64,000 nt of DNA from JAOUEA01 sp963790335. GTDB taxonomy: Bacteria > Actinomycetota > UBA4738 > HRBIN12. The stretch lies in assembly GCA_963790335.1 (NCBI GenBank), contig CAWBOB010000007.1:372001-436000 (forward strand). Direction: 5' to 3'. Positions 16,322 to 24,893 of this stretch are shown here, piece by piece. The translations under genes and the position numbers were made by a program. Within the stretch, counting starts at the first letter, position 1. Every line of letters begins with the position of its first letter. The notes below the pieces were generated by a model. The model did not search any database. It was given only the letters and a program-made list of their open reading frames with translations, and was not told the origin of the DNA.

Positions 16322-17506
16322 ATGAGCGCAGGGGCAGGATCGGCGCCGCACGTGCTGATCGTCGGGGGCGGGGGAACCGGGGGCGCGCTCGCGCACGACC
16401 TCGTGCTCCGCGGCGTGCGTGTCACGCTCGTCGAGCGCGGTGAGTTCACGTCGGGCACGACCGGACGCCACCATGGCTTGCTGCACAGCGGCGCGCGGTA
16501 CGCAGTGAACGACACCGAGTCGGCCCTCGAGTGCATCGAGGAGAACCTGCTGCTGCGGCGGATCGCCCCGGGGTCCTTCGAGGAGAACGACGGCCTGTTC
16601 GTGGGCGTGACCGACGAGGACATGGCGTTCCTCCCCGCGTTCCTCGAGGGCTGCGCCCAGACCGGTATCCCGACGCAGGTGCTGCAACCGCACGAAGCGC
16701 TCCGTCTCGAGCCATCGCTGAACCCTGGCCTGAAGGTGGCTGTCCGGGTGCCCGACGCCACGATGGACGCGATGCGCATGCCGCTGCGATTCTTCGCGAC
16801 GGCGAAGGCCAACGGTGCCACACTCCTGAACTGGGTCGACGTGATCGATCTCGAGCGGCGCGGCGGTGTCGTGTCGGGCGCGCGGGTGCACGATCTCGTG
16901 ACAGGGCGGGACGTCCTCATCGGCGCCGACCTCGTCGTGAACGCGACCGGTCCGTGGTCCGAGCAGGTGGCACGCATGGCCGGGGTCGACGTGCCGATCC
17001 GCCCCTCCCCCGGCGTGATGCTGGCCCTCCGAGGGCGCCTCGTGAACATGGTCGTGAATCGCCTCCACGCTTCGGGCGACGGCGACATCGTCGTGCCACA
17101 ACGCGCGCTCACGGTGGTCGGCACCAGCTCGTGGGTGGTCGAGGATCCGGACGACCTCGGGGTTCCGGCCGATCATGTGCAACGCATGGTCGATGAGGGC
17201 TCCATCCTCGTGCCGGCGGTGCGCGATGCCGAGTTCCGTTCGGCGTGGTCGGCCGCACGCCCGCTGATCGGCTCGCGCGACGACGCCGACTCGGGACGCG
17301 AGCTGTCACGGACCTTCAGGACGATCGACCACGCCGTCGACGACGGGGTCGAGGGATTCGTCACGATCACCGGCGGCAAGGGCACGACACTCCGAGGAAT
17401 GGCAGAGGTCTGCGCCGACACGGTCTGCGCCAAGCTCGGGGTCGACCGACGATGCCGAACGCGCGAAACGGTCCTCCTTCCCCACACGGCGGCATACGCA
17501 GCATGA
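16322..17506 (+). CDS. glpA: GlpA-type glycerol-3-phosphate dehydrogenase flavoprotein
   Basis: A 394-residue FAD protein of the GlpA/GlpD family. The FAD loop VLIVGGGGTGGALAHDL, the active-site stretch SGTTGRHHGLLHSGARYAV, VVNATGPWSEQVA and VTITGGKGTTLRGMAE are all present. It oxidises glycerol-3-phosphate to dihydroxyacetone phosphate. E. coli GlpA is about 540 residues and continues with a C-terminal Fe-S (BFD-like) domain; this protein ends just before that region. The stop overlaps the next gene (ATGA), which encodes a succinate-dehydrogenase-type Fe-S protein, suggesting that the missing electron-transfer part is supplied by it. Confidence 0.92.
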   Translation: MSAGAGSAPHVLIVGGGGTGGALAHDLVLRGVRVTLVERGEFTSGTTGRHHGLLHSGARYAVNDTESALECIEENLLLRRIAPGSFEENDGLFVGVTDEDMAFLPAFLEGCAQTGIPTQVLQPHEALRLEPSLNPGLKVAVRVPDATMDAMRMPLRFFATAKANGATLLNWVDVIDLERRGGVVSGARVHDLVTGRDVLIGADLVVNATGPWSEQVARMAGVDVPIRPSPGVMLALRGRLVNMVVNRLHASGDGDIVVPQRALTVVGTSSWVVEDPDDLGVPADHVQRMVDEGSILVPAVRDAEFRSAWSAARPLIGSRDDADSGRELSRTFRTIDHAVDDGVEGFVTITGGKGTTLRGMAEVCADTVCAKLGVDRRCRTRETVLLPHTAAYAA

Positions 17507-18258
17507 TGGTGAACGGCGCTCCGGCGACGAGAACGGTTCGGCTGCACCGCTTCAAGCGTGGGGACGACGCACCCCATGCCGACGAGTTCGACGTGCCGGT
17601 CGACGAACGCACGACCGTGCTCGAGGCGCTCCGGTGGATCCAGCTGCACGACGATCCGACGGTGGGGTTGCGGCATTCGTGCTTCCACGCGTCGTGCGGC
17701 ACCTGCGGGGTGCGCGTGAACGGCCGGGAGCGGCTGGCGTGCGTGACACCGATCTCGGAAGTATCCGGCACGATCACCGTCGACCCCATCGCCAACGTTC
17801 CCGTGTTGCACGACATCGTCGTCGACATGGCGCCGTTCGTGGCGCGCTTCCCCACGCCGCATCCGATCGTGCGCACGAGCGATGTTCCCGGCACAGGAAC
17901 GCCGGGCGTCGATGAGGCCTTCGAGCGATACGAGGACTGCATCGAATGCGGCCTCTGTCTGTCGGCGTGCCCGGTCGCGGCGACCGACGACACCTATCTC
18001 GGTCCGGCCGCCCTCGCCTATGCGCAACGTCTGCTCGAGGAGCCACGCGCCGATCGCGATGCGATCCTCGACTGGGCGGATCAGGATGCGGGCGCCTGGC
18101 GCTGTCACGCCGCGTACGAATGCACGGAGGCATGCCCCAGCGACGTTCGCCCCGCGCAGCGCATCATGTCGCTCCGCAAGGACCTTCGGCGCAGGCGCAA
18201 GGATCAAGGTCGCGAGGTGCCCGAGCGACCACCGAACTCGACCGGAACCTCACGATGA
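17503..18258 (+). CDS. SdhB/FrdB-type iron-sulfur subunit in glp operon
   Basis: A 251-residue Fe-S protein with the full set of clusters of succinate dehydrogenase subunit B. C60, C65, C68 and C80 (C-x4-C-x2-C-x11-C) form a plant-type [2Fe-2S] site. C146, C149, C152 and C156 form a [4Fe-4S]-type site, and C201, C207 and C211, followed by Pro, complete the third cluster site. No SdhA flavoprotein is encoded nearby; the partner flavoprotein by position and 4-base overlap is GlpA. It should carry electrons from FAD to the membrane anchors encoded next. Confidence 0.92.
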   Translation: MMVNGAPATRTVRLHRFKRGDDAPHADEFDVPVDERTTVLEALRWIQLHDDPTVGLRHSCFHASCGTCGVRVNGRERLACVTPISEVSGTITVDPIANVPVLHDIVVDMAPFVARFPTPHPIVRTSDVPGTGTPGVDEAFERYEDCIECGLCLSACPVAATDDTYLGPAALAYAQRLLEEPRADRDAILDWADQDAGAWRCHAAYECTEACPSDVRPAQRIMSLRKDLRRRRKDQGREVPERPPNSTGTSR

Positions 18259-18719
18259 GCGACACACGACTGCCCTCACCCGAGCGCGATCCGGGCGTGG
18301 AGGAGATCGTGCGCAGCCGTCTCGAGACCGGCCCGATCTCGCGGAAGCTCCCAGGACCGATCGCATGGTTCGACGTCCGCGCTCGGAGCACGGGCCACCT
18401 CGCCTTCTCGCTGAATCGCATCACGGGACTCGGGCTCGTCTTCTACCTGTATCTGCACCTCGCGGTGCTCTCGCTGCTGCTGGGTGGGGAGAGCTCATGG
18501 AGCGGCTTCCTCGAGATCGCGACGACCCCGTTGTTCCTGGGCTTCGATGTGCTGCTGGTGTTCGGCTTGCTCGCCCACGGTCTCAACGGCACGAGGCTCG
18601 CCCTGATCGGGAGTGGATTCGTGCCGGACCACCACAAGGCGATGTTCTGGGCGCTCATGGCGTTCGGGGTCATCGTGCTCGTCTACGCCGCGCTCCACAT
18701 CTTCATGCGGGAAGCCTGA
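18255..18719 (+). CDS. SdhC-like cytochrome b membrane anchor
   Basis: A 154-residue protein with three membrane segments after a 50-residue N-terminal arm. The sequence FSLNRITGLGLVFYLYLHL resembles the R-x-T-G...H heme/quinone region of SdhC, and LLAHGLNGTRLALI matches the H-x-x-N-G-x-R motif of the second helix. It probably binds heme b and quinone together with the following gene product. Start and stop overlap both neighbours (ATGA, TGATG), so it is tightly coupled to the Fe-S and second anchor subunits. Confidence 0.88.
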   Translation: MSDTRLPSPERDPGVEEIVRSRLETGPISRKLPGPIAWFDVRARSTGHLAFSLNRITGLGLVFYLYLHLAVLSLLLGGESSWSGFLEIATTPLFLGFDVLLVFGLLAHGLNGTRLALIGSGFVPDHHKAMFWALMAFGVIVLVYAALHIFMREA

Positions 18720-19093
18720 TGGACACGGTGACGCGCCCAGAACCATCCACGAGATCGCGCGGCTGGCGATGGACCGCGATCACAGGCGTGGCCTTGCTGG
18801 TGCTGGTCACGATCCACATGGTGGCGCATCACTTCGTCGTCGGATCGATCGGCGGACTCCGCACGTACACGGACGTGCTCGACTACATCCGCACGCCGGT
18901 CATCTTCGTGATCGAGGGGGTGTTCCTCGTCGTGGTGACCGCGCACGCGATGCTCGGGCTGCGTTCGGTGCTGCTCGACTTCGGTCTCACCGAACGCTGG
19001 CGCCGCCTCGTGGAACGGAGCCTCGTCGCCCTCGGCGTCGTCACGGTCGTCTACGGGTTCATGCTGCTTGGCGTGCTGGCCTCGAGGGCCTGA
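18719..19093 (+). CDS. SdhD-like membrane anchor
   Basis: A 124-residue protein with three membrane segments (about residues 18-38, 55-78, 95-118). IHMVAHHFVVGSIGGLRTY has the histidines expected near heme or quinone, and TAHAMLGLRSVLLDFGL matches the H-x-x-x-G-x-R motif of SdhD-type anchors. With the previous gene it would make the quinone-reducing membrane part of the complex. It starts inside the SdhC-like stop codon and is followed 15 bases later by the DhaM fusion gene. Confidence 0.86.
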   Translation: MDTVTRPEPSTRSRGWRWTAITGVALLVLVTIHMVAHHFVVGSIGGLRTYTDVLDYIRTPVIFVIEGVFLVVVTAHAMLGLRSVLLDFGLTERWRRLVERSLVALGVVTVVYGFMLLGVLASRA

Positions 19094-19108
19094 GGGGCGG
19101 ACCGCGAC

Positions 19109-21667
19109 ATGGTCGGCATCGTGGTCGTCTCACACAGCCACCGCATCGCCGAAGGTGTCGCCGAGCTGGCTCGCGAGATGGGCGGGCACGAGGTGAAGCT
19201 CGAAACCGCCGGTGGGCTCGAGCCGACCGGCGACCCCGGCGCATCGGAACATCCGATCGGCACCGACGCGGTGCTGGTGATGCACGCGATCGAGCGAGCG
19301 TGGTCGGATGACGGGGTGCTCGTGTTGATGGATCTCGGCAGCGCCGTGCTCTCGTCCGAGCTCGCGCTCGACCTCCTCGGAGACGAACGCCGTGCACGGA
19401 TCATGCTCTGCGAGGCTCCTCTCGTCGAGGGCGCGGTCGCGGCGGCTGTGACCGCGAAACTCGGCATGCCGCTCGAGACGGTCGCGGCGGAAGCCCGCGC
19501 CGGGCTCGCGAGCAAGGTCGCTCATCTGAGTCCTGCACCGGATACCGGGCCGACCTCAGACAGCGTCACTCCGGAGCTCGCCGGGGCGACCCTCACGGCG
19601 GTCATCCCGGTCCCGCTTCCCCACGGCCTGCACGCACGTCCTGCTGCTCGACTCGTCCAGGTCGCAGCGGCACACGACGCCTCGATCATGCTGCTGAACC
19701 TGACCACCGGTACCGGCCCGGCCGACGCCACGAGCCTCAACGGTGTCGCAACGCTGGGGGTCCGCTCGGGCCATGAGATCGAGGTCCGGGCATCGGGACC
19801 GCACGCCGCGGACGCGATCGCCGCTCTGGAGGCGCTCGCGGCGCGCCGGTTCGACGAGCCAACCGAGGGCGACGGGGGCATCCCGGAGACGACGAACCCC
19901 GCGGTGCTCGACCATGCGGCCTCGGCGGATCGACGTGCGTCAGCCGGGCCGAGGAGCGATCGTGACCAGCAGGCCGACGACACGACCCTCGTCGGATCGG
20001 CAGCCTCGCCCGGCATCGGGATCGGAGGACTGCGTAGGTTCCGCGCTACCTCGCTCGAGGTGCCCGAGGCGGTCGCGACCGACGCCGCGATCGAACTCGA
20101 CCGCCTGGAAACCGCCCTCCGCCAGACGGCCGACGCGATCTCCGCCCAGCGCACGACCGCGGCCGCACGAGCCGGCGAGGACGAGGCGCGCATCTTCGAC
20201 GCGCACCTGCTCTTCCTGCACGATGATGCTCTGCTCCGACCGGCGCGGAACGCGATCGGCGAACGGCGATGTACCGCCGCTCACGCATGGCGCGATGCCG
20301 TCGATGCGGTTGCCGTCGCGTGGGACGCGCTCGATGACGAGTACCTCCGAGCCAGGGCGGGCGACCTGCGGAGCGTGGGAGCGCAGGTGCTCGCGCGGAT
20401 CCTCGGCGTTGCGGTGCCCGCGCCGCATATCGAGAGCAAGGGCATCCTCGTGGCGGACGACCTCGGGCCCGCCGAGACCGCAGGGCTGGATCCCGATTCC
20501 TGCCTCGGGATCGTCACGGCCCATGGCGGGCCCACCTCGCACGTGGCGGTGCTGGCCCGCGCGATGGGCATCCCTGCGGTCGTGGGAGTCGGGTCCCGCA
20601 TCCTCGAGCTCCCGGAGGATCTGCACCTCGTCGTCGACGGCACGCGAGGAGAGGTCCACGTCGAGCCCACGGCCGAGGAGACCATGCGATGGGAGTCCGA
20701 ACGAGCGGCGCGCGAGGACGCGATGACGCGGGTTCTGGCCCATGCATCCCAACCCGCGATGACGATCGACGGCACGACGATCGAGGTCGCCGCGAACGTC
20801 AGCGATCCTGGTGAGATCCTCGCCGCGATCGCGGCCGGCGCGGACGGTGTTGGCCTGTTCCGCACGGAGTTCCTGTTCATGCAGAGGCCGTCCCTGCCGG
20901 ACGAGCGTGAGCAGGAAACGGCGTACCGAGGAGCCGCTGCATCGCTCGCGGGCCGGCCGCTGCTCGTGCGGACCCTCGACGCCGGCGCGGACAAGCCGAT
21001 CCCTGCGCTGCACCAGCCCCCGGAGATCAACCCGTTCCTCGGCGTGCGAGGGATCCGACTCGGTCTCGCACACCCCGATCTTCTGCTCACGCAACTTCGA
21101 GCGTTGCTGCGCGTCGCCACCGATCATCCGATCAGGCTGATGTTCCCCATGGTCACGACGACCGACGAGCTGGCAGCGGCGAGGGCGCTGCTCGCTCGAG
21201 CACGCGCCGAGACCGGTGTCGACGCCCCGATCGAGCTCGGCACCATGGTCGAGGTTCCGGCCGCCGCACTCACGGCTGCCATGCTCGCCTCACAGGTGGA
21301 CTTCTTCTCGATCGGCACGAATGACCTCACGCAGTACACGCTCGCGGCCGATCGGGGCAACGAGCATGTGGCCCACCTGAACGACCCCCTGCATCCCGCC
21401 GTGCTGCGCCTGATCGCGACCACGGTCGAGGGTGCGCGATCGCACGGTCGCTGGGTCGGAGTCTGTGGCGAGCTCGCAGGCGACGAGCTCGCAACCCCCA
21501 TCCTGCTCGGCCTCGGGGTGAGGGAACTCTCGATGCCCGCGCCCGCGATCGCCAGGGTGAAGCACGCGGTGCGATCCACGGCGATCGAGTCAGCCGTTCG
21601 GCTCGCGCACCGCGCCCTGGAGTGCGCCACGGCCGGTCAGGTCCGCGACCTGCTCTCGAGCTCCTAG
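19109..21667 (+). CDS. dhaM: DhaM-HPr-Enzyme I fusion phosphotransferase
   Basis: An 852-residue protein that carries a whole PEP phosphorelay in one chain. Residues 1-130 are the DhaM EIIA domain with His9 in VVVSHSHRIAEGV. Residues about 162-250 are an HPr domain with His175 in GLHARPAARLV. From about 295 on comes Enzyme I, with phospho-His478 in GGPTSHVAVLARAMG, and the C-terminal PEP barrel with FFSIGTNDLTQYTLAADR and VGVCGELAGDELATP. It should move phosphate from PEP to the ADP on DhaL. No other PTS gene is visible in the window. Confidence 0.95.
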   Translation: MVGIVVVSHSHRIAEGVAELAREMGGHEVKLETAGGLEPTGDPGASEHPIGTDAVLVMHAIERAWSDDGVLVLMDLGSAVLSSELALDLLGDERRARIMLCEAPLVEGAVAAAVTAKLGMPLETVAAEARAGLASKVAHLSPAPDTGPTSDSVTPELAGATLTAVIPVPLPHGLHARPAARLVQVAAAHDASIMLLNLTTGTGPADATSLNGVATLGVRSGHEIEVRASGPHAADAIAALEALAARRFDEPTEGDGGIPETTNPAVLDHAASADRRASAGPRSDRDQQADDTTLVGSAASPGIGIGGLRRFRATSLEVPEAVATDAAIELDRLETALRQTADAISAQRTTAAARAGEDEARIFDAHLLFLHDDALLRPARNAIGERRCTAAHAWRDAVDAVAVAWDALDDEYLRARAGDLRSVGAQVLARILGVAVPAPHIESKGILVADDLGPAETAGLDPDSCLGIVTAHGGPTSHVAVLARAMGIPAVVGVGSRILELPEDLHLVVDGTRGEVHVEPTAEETMRWESERAAREDAMTRVLAHASQPAMTIDGTTIEVAANVSDPGEILAAIAAGADGVGLFRTEFLFMQRPSLPDEREQETAYRGAAASLAGRPLLVRTLDAGADKPIPALHQPPEINPFLGVRGIRLGLAHPDLLLTQLRALLRVATDHPIRLMFPMVTTTDELAAARALLARARAETGVDAPIELGTMVEVPAAALTAAMLASQVDFFSIGTNDLTQYTLAADRGNEHVAHLNDPLHPAVLRLIATTVEGARSHGRWVGVCGELAGDELATPILLGLGVRELSMPAPAIARVKHAVRSTAIESAVRLAHRALECATAGQVRDLLSSS

Positions 21668-21703
21668 CGTCGAAGCGAGCGGTACGATTCGCCGGACCGA
21701 ACC

Positions 21704-22300
21704 ATGAGCACCCCCGACGAACGCGCCGCTGCCGCCCTGCGGCTCATCACGTACCTGCGCATCGCCCTGACGCCGGTCGTCATGGCGATGGTGCTCGCAC
21801 GCGATCCCGCGTCCTGGGTGGCGCTGACCGCCGCCCTGCTGTTCGCCGTCGCCGCGGCCACCGACTTCTTCGATGGCCGCCTCGCGCGCCGCTGGAAGCA
21901 GACCTCGACGCTCGGCAGCTTCCTCGACACGGCTGCCGACAAGCTGCTCGTCTCGGGCGTGTTGCTGGCGCTCGTCGAGGTCGATCGCGTGTCGTCGTGG
22001 ATCGCGTTCGTGATCGTGGGGCGCGAGCTGCTGATCATGGGGTTGCGCGGAGCGGTCTCGGCGTCCGAGGGCATCGTGGTGACCCCGTCGATGTGGGGCA
22101 AGTGGAAGGCCACCGTGCAGTTCGTTGCGATCACGTTCGCGATCTGGCGCCCCGACGTCCGCATCGGCGACTGGTACCTCGACCAGTGGCTCATGACCGG
22201 AGCCGCCGTCATCACCATCGTCTCCGCCGTGCAGTACCTCGCCAAGTTCGTCTCCGTGCTCTCGCGCCGGGATCCCTCCACCCCCGTGCGCGAGCGCTGA
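21704..22300 (+). CDS. pgsA: CDP-diacylglycerol-glycerol-3-phosphate phosphatidyltransferase
   Basis: A 198-residue membrane enzyme of the CDP-alcohol phosphotransferase family. The catalytic motif D-x2-D-G-x2-A-R-x8-G-x3-D-x3-D is complete in DFFDGRLARRWKQ followed by TLGSFLDTAADK (about residues 47-73). About five membrane segments follow the family pattern. It makes phosphatidylglycerol phosphate from CDP-diacylglycerol and glycerol-3-phosphate. A TACGAT box at 21683-21688 could be its own promoter. Lying directly after the glycerol genes, it uses their product G3P; other family members such as PgsA homologues for cardiolipin cannot be excluded. Confidence 0.88.
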   Translation: MSTPDERAAAALRLITYLRIALTPVVMAMVLARDPASWVALTAALLFAVAAATDFFDGRLARRWKQTSTLGSFLDTAADKLLVSGVLLALVEVDRVSSWIAFVIVGRELLIMGLRGAVSASEGIVVTPSMWGKWKATVQFVAITFAIWRPDVRIGDWYLDQWLMTGAAVITIVSAVQYLAKFVSVLSRRDPSTPVRER

Positions 22301-22304
22301 ACCG

Positions 22305-23303
22305 GTGGAAGGAGCGGTCTTCCTCACGGGAGGCTCCGGCTTCATCGGCGGCGCGCTCCTCCGGAGACTGCTGTCGCAGGGGCGAAGGGTGCGAGCGCTC
22401 GCACGATCCGATGAGAGCGCGGCCGAACTCGCCGACGCTGGGGCCACGGTGGTGCGGGGCGATCTGTTCGATCACGAGGCCGTGCTGAAGGGCATGCGTG
22501 GCTGCACGACGGTCTTCCATGTCGCAGGGGTGAACGCGATGTGCATGCGGGACCCAACCTCCATGATGCGCACGAACGTCGACGGTGCAGCCGCGATCGT
22601 GCGCGCCGCGGCGGCGGCGAGGATCACCAGGCTGGTCTACACCTCATCGGCGACGACGATCGGCGAACGGAAGCACGAGATCGGCCACGAGGGCACCCAG
22701 CATCGGGGGTCGTTCAACTCCAACTACGAGCGCTCCAAGTTCCTCGGGGAACGCCGGGTCATCGAGCTCGGGGGATCGCTGGGCGTGCCGGTCGTGAGCG
22801 TCAATCCCTCGTCGGTGCAGGGTCCGGGTCGCGTGCAGGGTTCGGCGAGGCTGCTCATCGACATCGTCAACGGCCGGCTCCCGGTGCTCGTCGACACGTG
22901 GCTGTCCGTGGTCGACATCGAGGACTGCACCGCTGCCCACCTGCTCGCCGAACGGCAGGGGGTGCCTGGCTCGCGCTACATCGTGAGTGGGGCCTCGCTC
23001 GAGGTCCGCACCGCGGTGAGCCTGCTTCGACGAGCGTCGGGGCACCCCGGCCGGGTCTGGTTCGCCCCGCGGGCCGTCGCCGGCGTGGGCGGCGTCGTGG
23101 CTGGCGTCGGCCTCCGCATCCTCGGCAGGGACGGCGGTCGGGTATGTCCGGAGACCGTTCGCACCCTGCTGCACGGACATCGATTCGACGCCTCGCTCGC
23201 CGAGCGCGAGCTCGGCTTGGCCTACACCCCGATCGACCGCACGATCCGCCGCACGCTCGCCTGGTACGCCGAGCAGGGCCTGGCCCCGCCGCCGATAGGA
23301 TGA
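22305..23303 (+). CDS. NAD-dependent epimerase/dehydratase
   Basis: A 332-residue extended short-chain dehydrogenase. The nucleotide loop is VFLTGGSGFIGGALLRRL at the N-terminus; the catalytic Ser and Y-x3-K are seen as YTSSAT and YERSKFLGE. It begins with GTG 4 bases after pgsA and has a GGAAGGAG-type site overlapping the start. The C-terminal half (GVGGVVAGVGLRIL) is mildly hydrophobic. Relatives include NDP-sugar epimerases and hopanoid or sterol-associated reductases; no specific substrate can be assigned. Confidence 0.87.
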   Translation: MEGAVFLTGGSGFIGGALLRRLLSQGRRVRALARSDESAAELADAGATVVRGDLFDHEAVLKGMRGCTTVFHVAGVNAMCMRDPTSMMRTNVDGAAAIVRAAAAARITRLVYTSSATTIGERKHEIGHEGTQHRGSFNSNYERSKFLGERRVIELGGSLGVPVVSVNPSSVQGPGRVQGSARLLIDIVNGRLPVLVDTWLSVVDIEDCTAAHLLAERQGVPGSRYIVSGASLEVRTAVSLLRRASGHPGRVWFAPRAVAGVGGVVAGVGLRILGRDGGRVCPETVRTLLHGHRFDASLAERELGLAYTPIDRTIRRTLAWYAEQGLAPPPIG

Positions 23304-23325
23304 ACGCGACGATCAGGAGGACCGC

Positions 23326-24318
23326 ATGAACGAGGACCGGCCCGACCGCAACCTGGCGATGGAGCTCACGCGCGTGACCGAAGCCGCGGCGCTCGCCGCC
23401 GGGCGCTGGATCGGACACGGCGACAAGATCGCTGCCGACGGCGCGGCGGTCGACGCCATGAGGCTCATGATCGACACGGTGTCGATGCACGGCACGGTCG
23501 TGATCGGTGAGGGTGAGAAGGACGAGGCACCCATGCTCTTCAACGGCGAGGAAGTCGGCAATGGCGACGGCCCCGGCGTTGACGTGGCGGTGGATCCGAT
23601 CGACGGCACGCGATTGACCGCGGTCGGTCAGCCCAACGCGGTCGCCGTGATCGCCCTCGCGGAGCGAGGCACGATGTTCTTCCCAGGTGCGGCGGTGTAC
23701 ATGGAGAAGGTCGCGACCGGCTCGGTCGCCGCCCATGCGATCGACGTCACGGCACCGCCCGAAGAGAACGTGCGGATGGTGGCCAAGGCCAAGGGTGTGA
23801 AACCCGAGGATGTGAACGTGACGATCCTCGATCGACCGCGACACCAGGAGATGATCGCGGCGGTCAGGAGCGTCGGAGCGCGCGTCTACCTGATCACCGA
23901 CGGCGATGTCGCGGGGGCGATCGCCGCGGCAGCCCCTCGGACCGGGGTCGATCTGCTGCTCGGTATCGGGGGTACTCCCGAAGGCGTGATCGCGGCCGCG
24001 GCGCTCAAGTGCCTGGGCGGTGCGATGCAAGGGCGCCTATACCCTCGTGACGACGTGGAGCGCGCCGCACTGACCGATGCCGGTTACGACATCGACGCGG
24101 TGCTCACGACCGACGACCTCGTGAGTGGCGACGACGTGTTCTTCGCGGCCACGGGCATCACAGACGGTTCGCTGCTGCGCGGGGTGCGGTACTGGCCCGA
24201 CGGTGCGTCGACCCACTCACTGGTCATGCGGTCTCGTTCAGGCACCGCGCGCTGGATCGAGGCAGAGCATCGCTTCGAGAAACTCGAGCGGTTCTCGCGC
24301 ATCGCATACCGTCCCTGA
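23326..24318 (+). CDS. glpX: class II fructose-1,6-bisphosphatase
   Basis: A 330-residue GlpX enzyme, the gluconeogenic step from fructose-1,6-bisphosphate to fructose-6-phosphate. It has the lithium-sensitive phosphatase motif DPIDGTRLT and the substrate contacts IGEGEKDEAPML, LYPRDDVERA and GITDGSLLRGVRYW. An AGGAGG site precedes the ATG and a TAGGAT box lies at 23296-23301, so it may have its own promoter. Many bacteria keep glpX next to glycerol genes, because growth on glycerol needs gluconeogenesis; that fits here. Confidence 0.94.
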   Translation: MNEDRPDRNLAMELTRVTEAAALAAGRWIGHGDKIAADGAAVDAMRLMIDTVSMHGTVVIGEGEKDEAPMLFNGEEVGNGDGPGVDVAVDPIDGTRLTAVGQPNAVAVIALAERGTMFFPGAAVYMEKVATGSVAAHAIDVTAPPEENVRMVAKAKGVKPEDVNVTILDRPRHQEMIAAVRSVGARVYLITDGDVAGAIAAAAPRTGVDLLLGIGGTPEGVIAAAALKCLGGAMQGRLYPRDDVERAALTDAGYDIDAVLTTDDLVSGDDVFFAATGITDGSLLRGVRYWPDGASTHSLVMRSRSGTARWIEAEHRFEKLERFSRIAYRP

Positions 24319-24357
24319 CGCTTCGACGCTCCCGCGCCGCTGTGGTAGAACCTGCCG

Positions 24358-24382
24358 GATTGCCGCGGCCTTCGCGGCAATC
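24358..24382. repeat. perfect 9-bp inverted repeat before small Zn/AT-hook gene
   Basis: GATTGCCGC (24358-24366), loop GGCCTTC, and GCGGCAATC (24374-24382) form a perfect hairpin between glpX and the following small gene. No T-run follows. It could end glpX transcripts or be an operator or leader structure of the next gene, whose ATG is 28 bases further on. Confidence 0.55.
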
Positions 24383-24409
24383 GACAAGCGGTCGAAGGGA
24401 GAAGACTCG

Positions 24410-24649
24410 ATGGCAGAGAAGACCATCCTGGTCTGCGACGCATGCGGCAAACCCGCCGCCGAAACCATCACGATCAAGGTTTCGAGGGGCAACTTCGTCA
24501 AGGACATGTGCTCGACCCACGTGAACGAGTTGGTCGCCGGTGCTCGCAGACCACGCCCGGGACGGCGCAAGGGCGCCGTCGCCAAGTCCGGTGGGGCGCA
24601 GGCCGCGCCGAAGCGCAGGGGCCGCCCGCCCAAGGCGAAGACCGCCTGA
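24410..24649 (+). CDS. small Cys-containing protein with AT-hook-like tail
   Basis: A 79-residue protein. The N-terminal half reads VCDACGKPA and, later, MCSTHVNEL, giving C-x2-C ... C-x2-H, a likely zinc finger. The tail is very basic and ends in KRRGRPPKAK, the core of an AT-hook that binds the minor groove of AT-rich DNA. The start follows a GGGAGAAG ribosome site. Similar small finger-plus-AT-hook proteins occur in actinobacteria as possible nucleoid proteins; I do not recognise a named family. The hairpin just upstream may bear on its regulation. Confidence 0.8.
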   Translation: MAEKTILVCDACGKPAAETITIKVSRGNFVKDMCSTHVNELVAGARRPRPGRRKGAVAKSGGAQAAPKRRGRPPKAKTA

Positions 24650-24661
24650 CCTCGCCGCACG

Positions 24662-24886
24662 TCAGCCCTCCGTCGGCCTCGCGAGATCGTACACGCCGGA
24701 GCCGGCGGAGCGGAGCACACCGTCGGTGACCCCTCGCCGCAGCGCTGTCAACAGCTCACGACGCACGTTGGGGGTCGAGAACGGATCGAGGTAGCCGGCG
24801 CGCAGGGCCCGATCCTGGACCACCGTCCAATGCAGGGGCCCGCCGGCTTCCTGCAGGATCGCGACGGCGGCTGCGAGCGCGTCCAC
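24662..24886 (-). CDS. small HARE-HTH-like winged-helix protein
   Basis: About 74 residues resembling one HARE-HTH domain: ILQEAGGPLHWTVVQDRAL is the helix pair and the C-terminal wing ends in the typical SGVYDLARP. HARE-HTH domains are found in RNA polymerase delta subunits and chromatin or restriction proteins and are thought to bind nucleic acid. The GTG at 24886 lies 7 bases after the stop of the LLM gene; the frame is open further upstream but would overlap that gene. It is probably co-transcribed with the oxidoreductase. The function is open. Confidence 0.65.
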   Translation of the reverse strand: MDALAAAVAILQEAGGPLHWTVVQDRALRAGYLDPFSTPNVRRELLTALRRGVTDGVLRSAGSGVYDLARPTEG

Positions 24887-24893
24887 GGACCGC

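Noticed and set aside
17503..19093. Ordinary succinate dehydrogenase operon
   Set aside because: No SdhA gene is present, and the flavoprotein that overlaps the Fe-S gene is clearly of the GlpA family.
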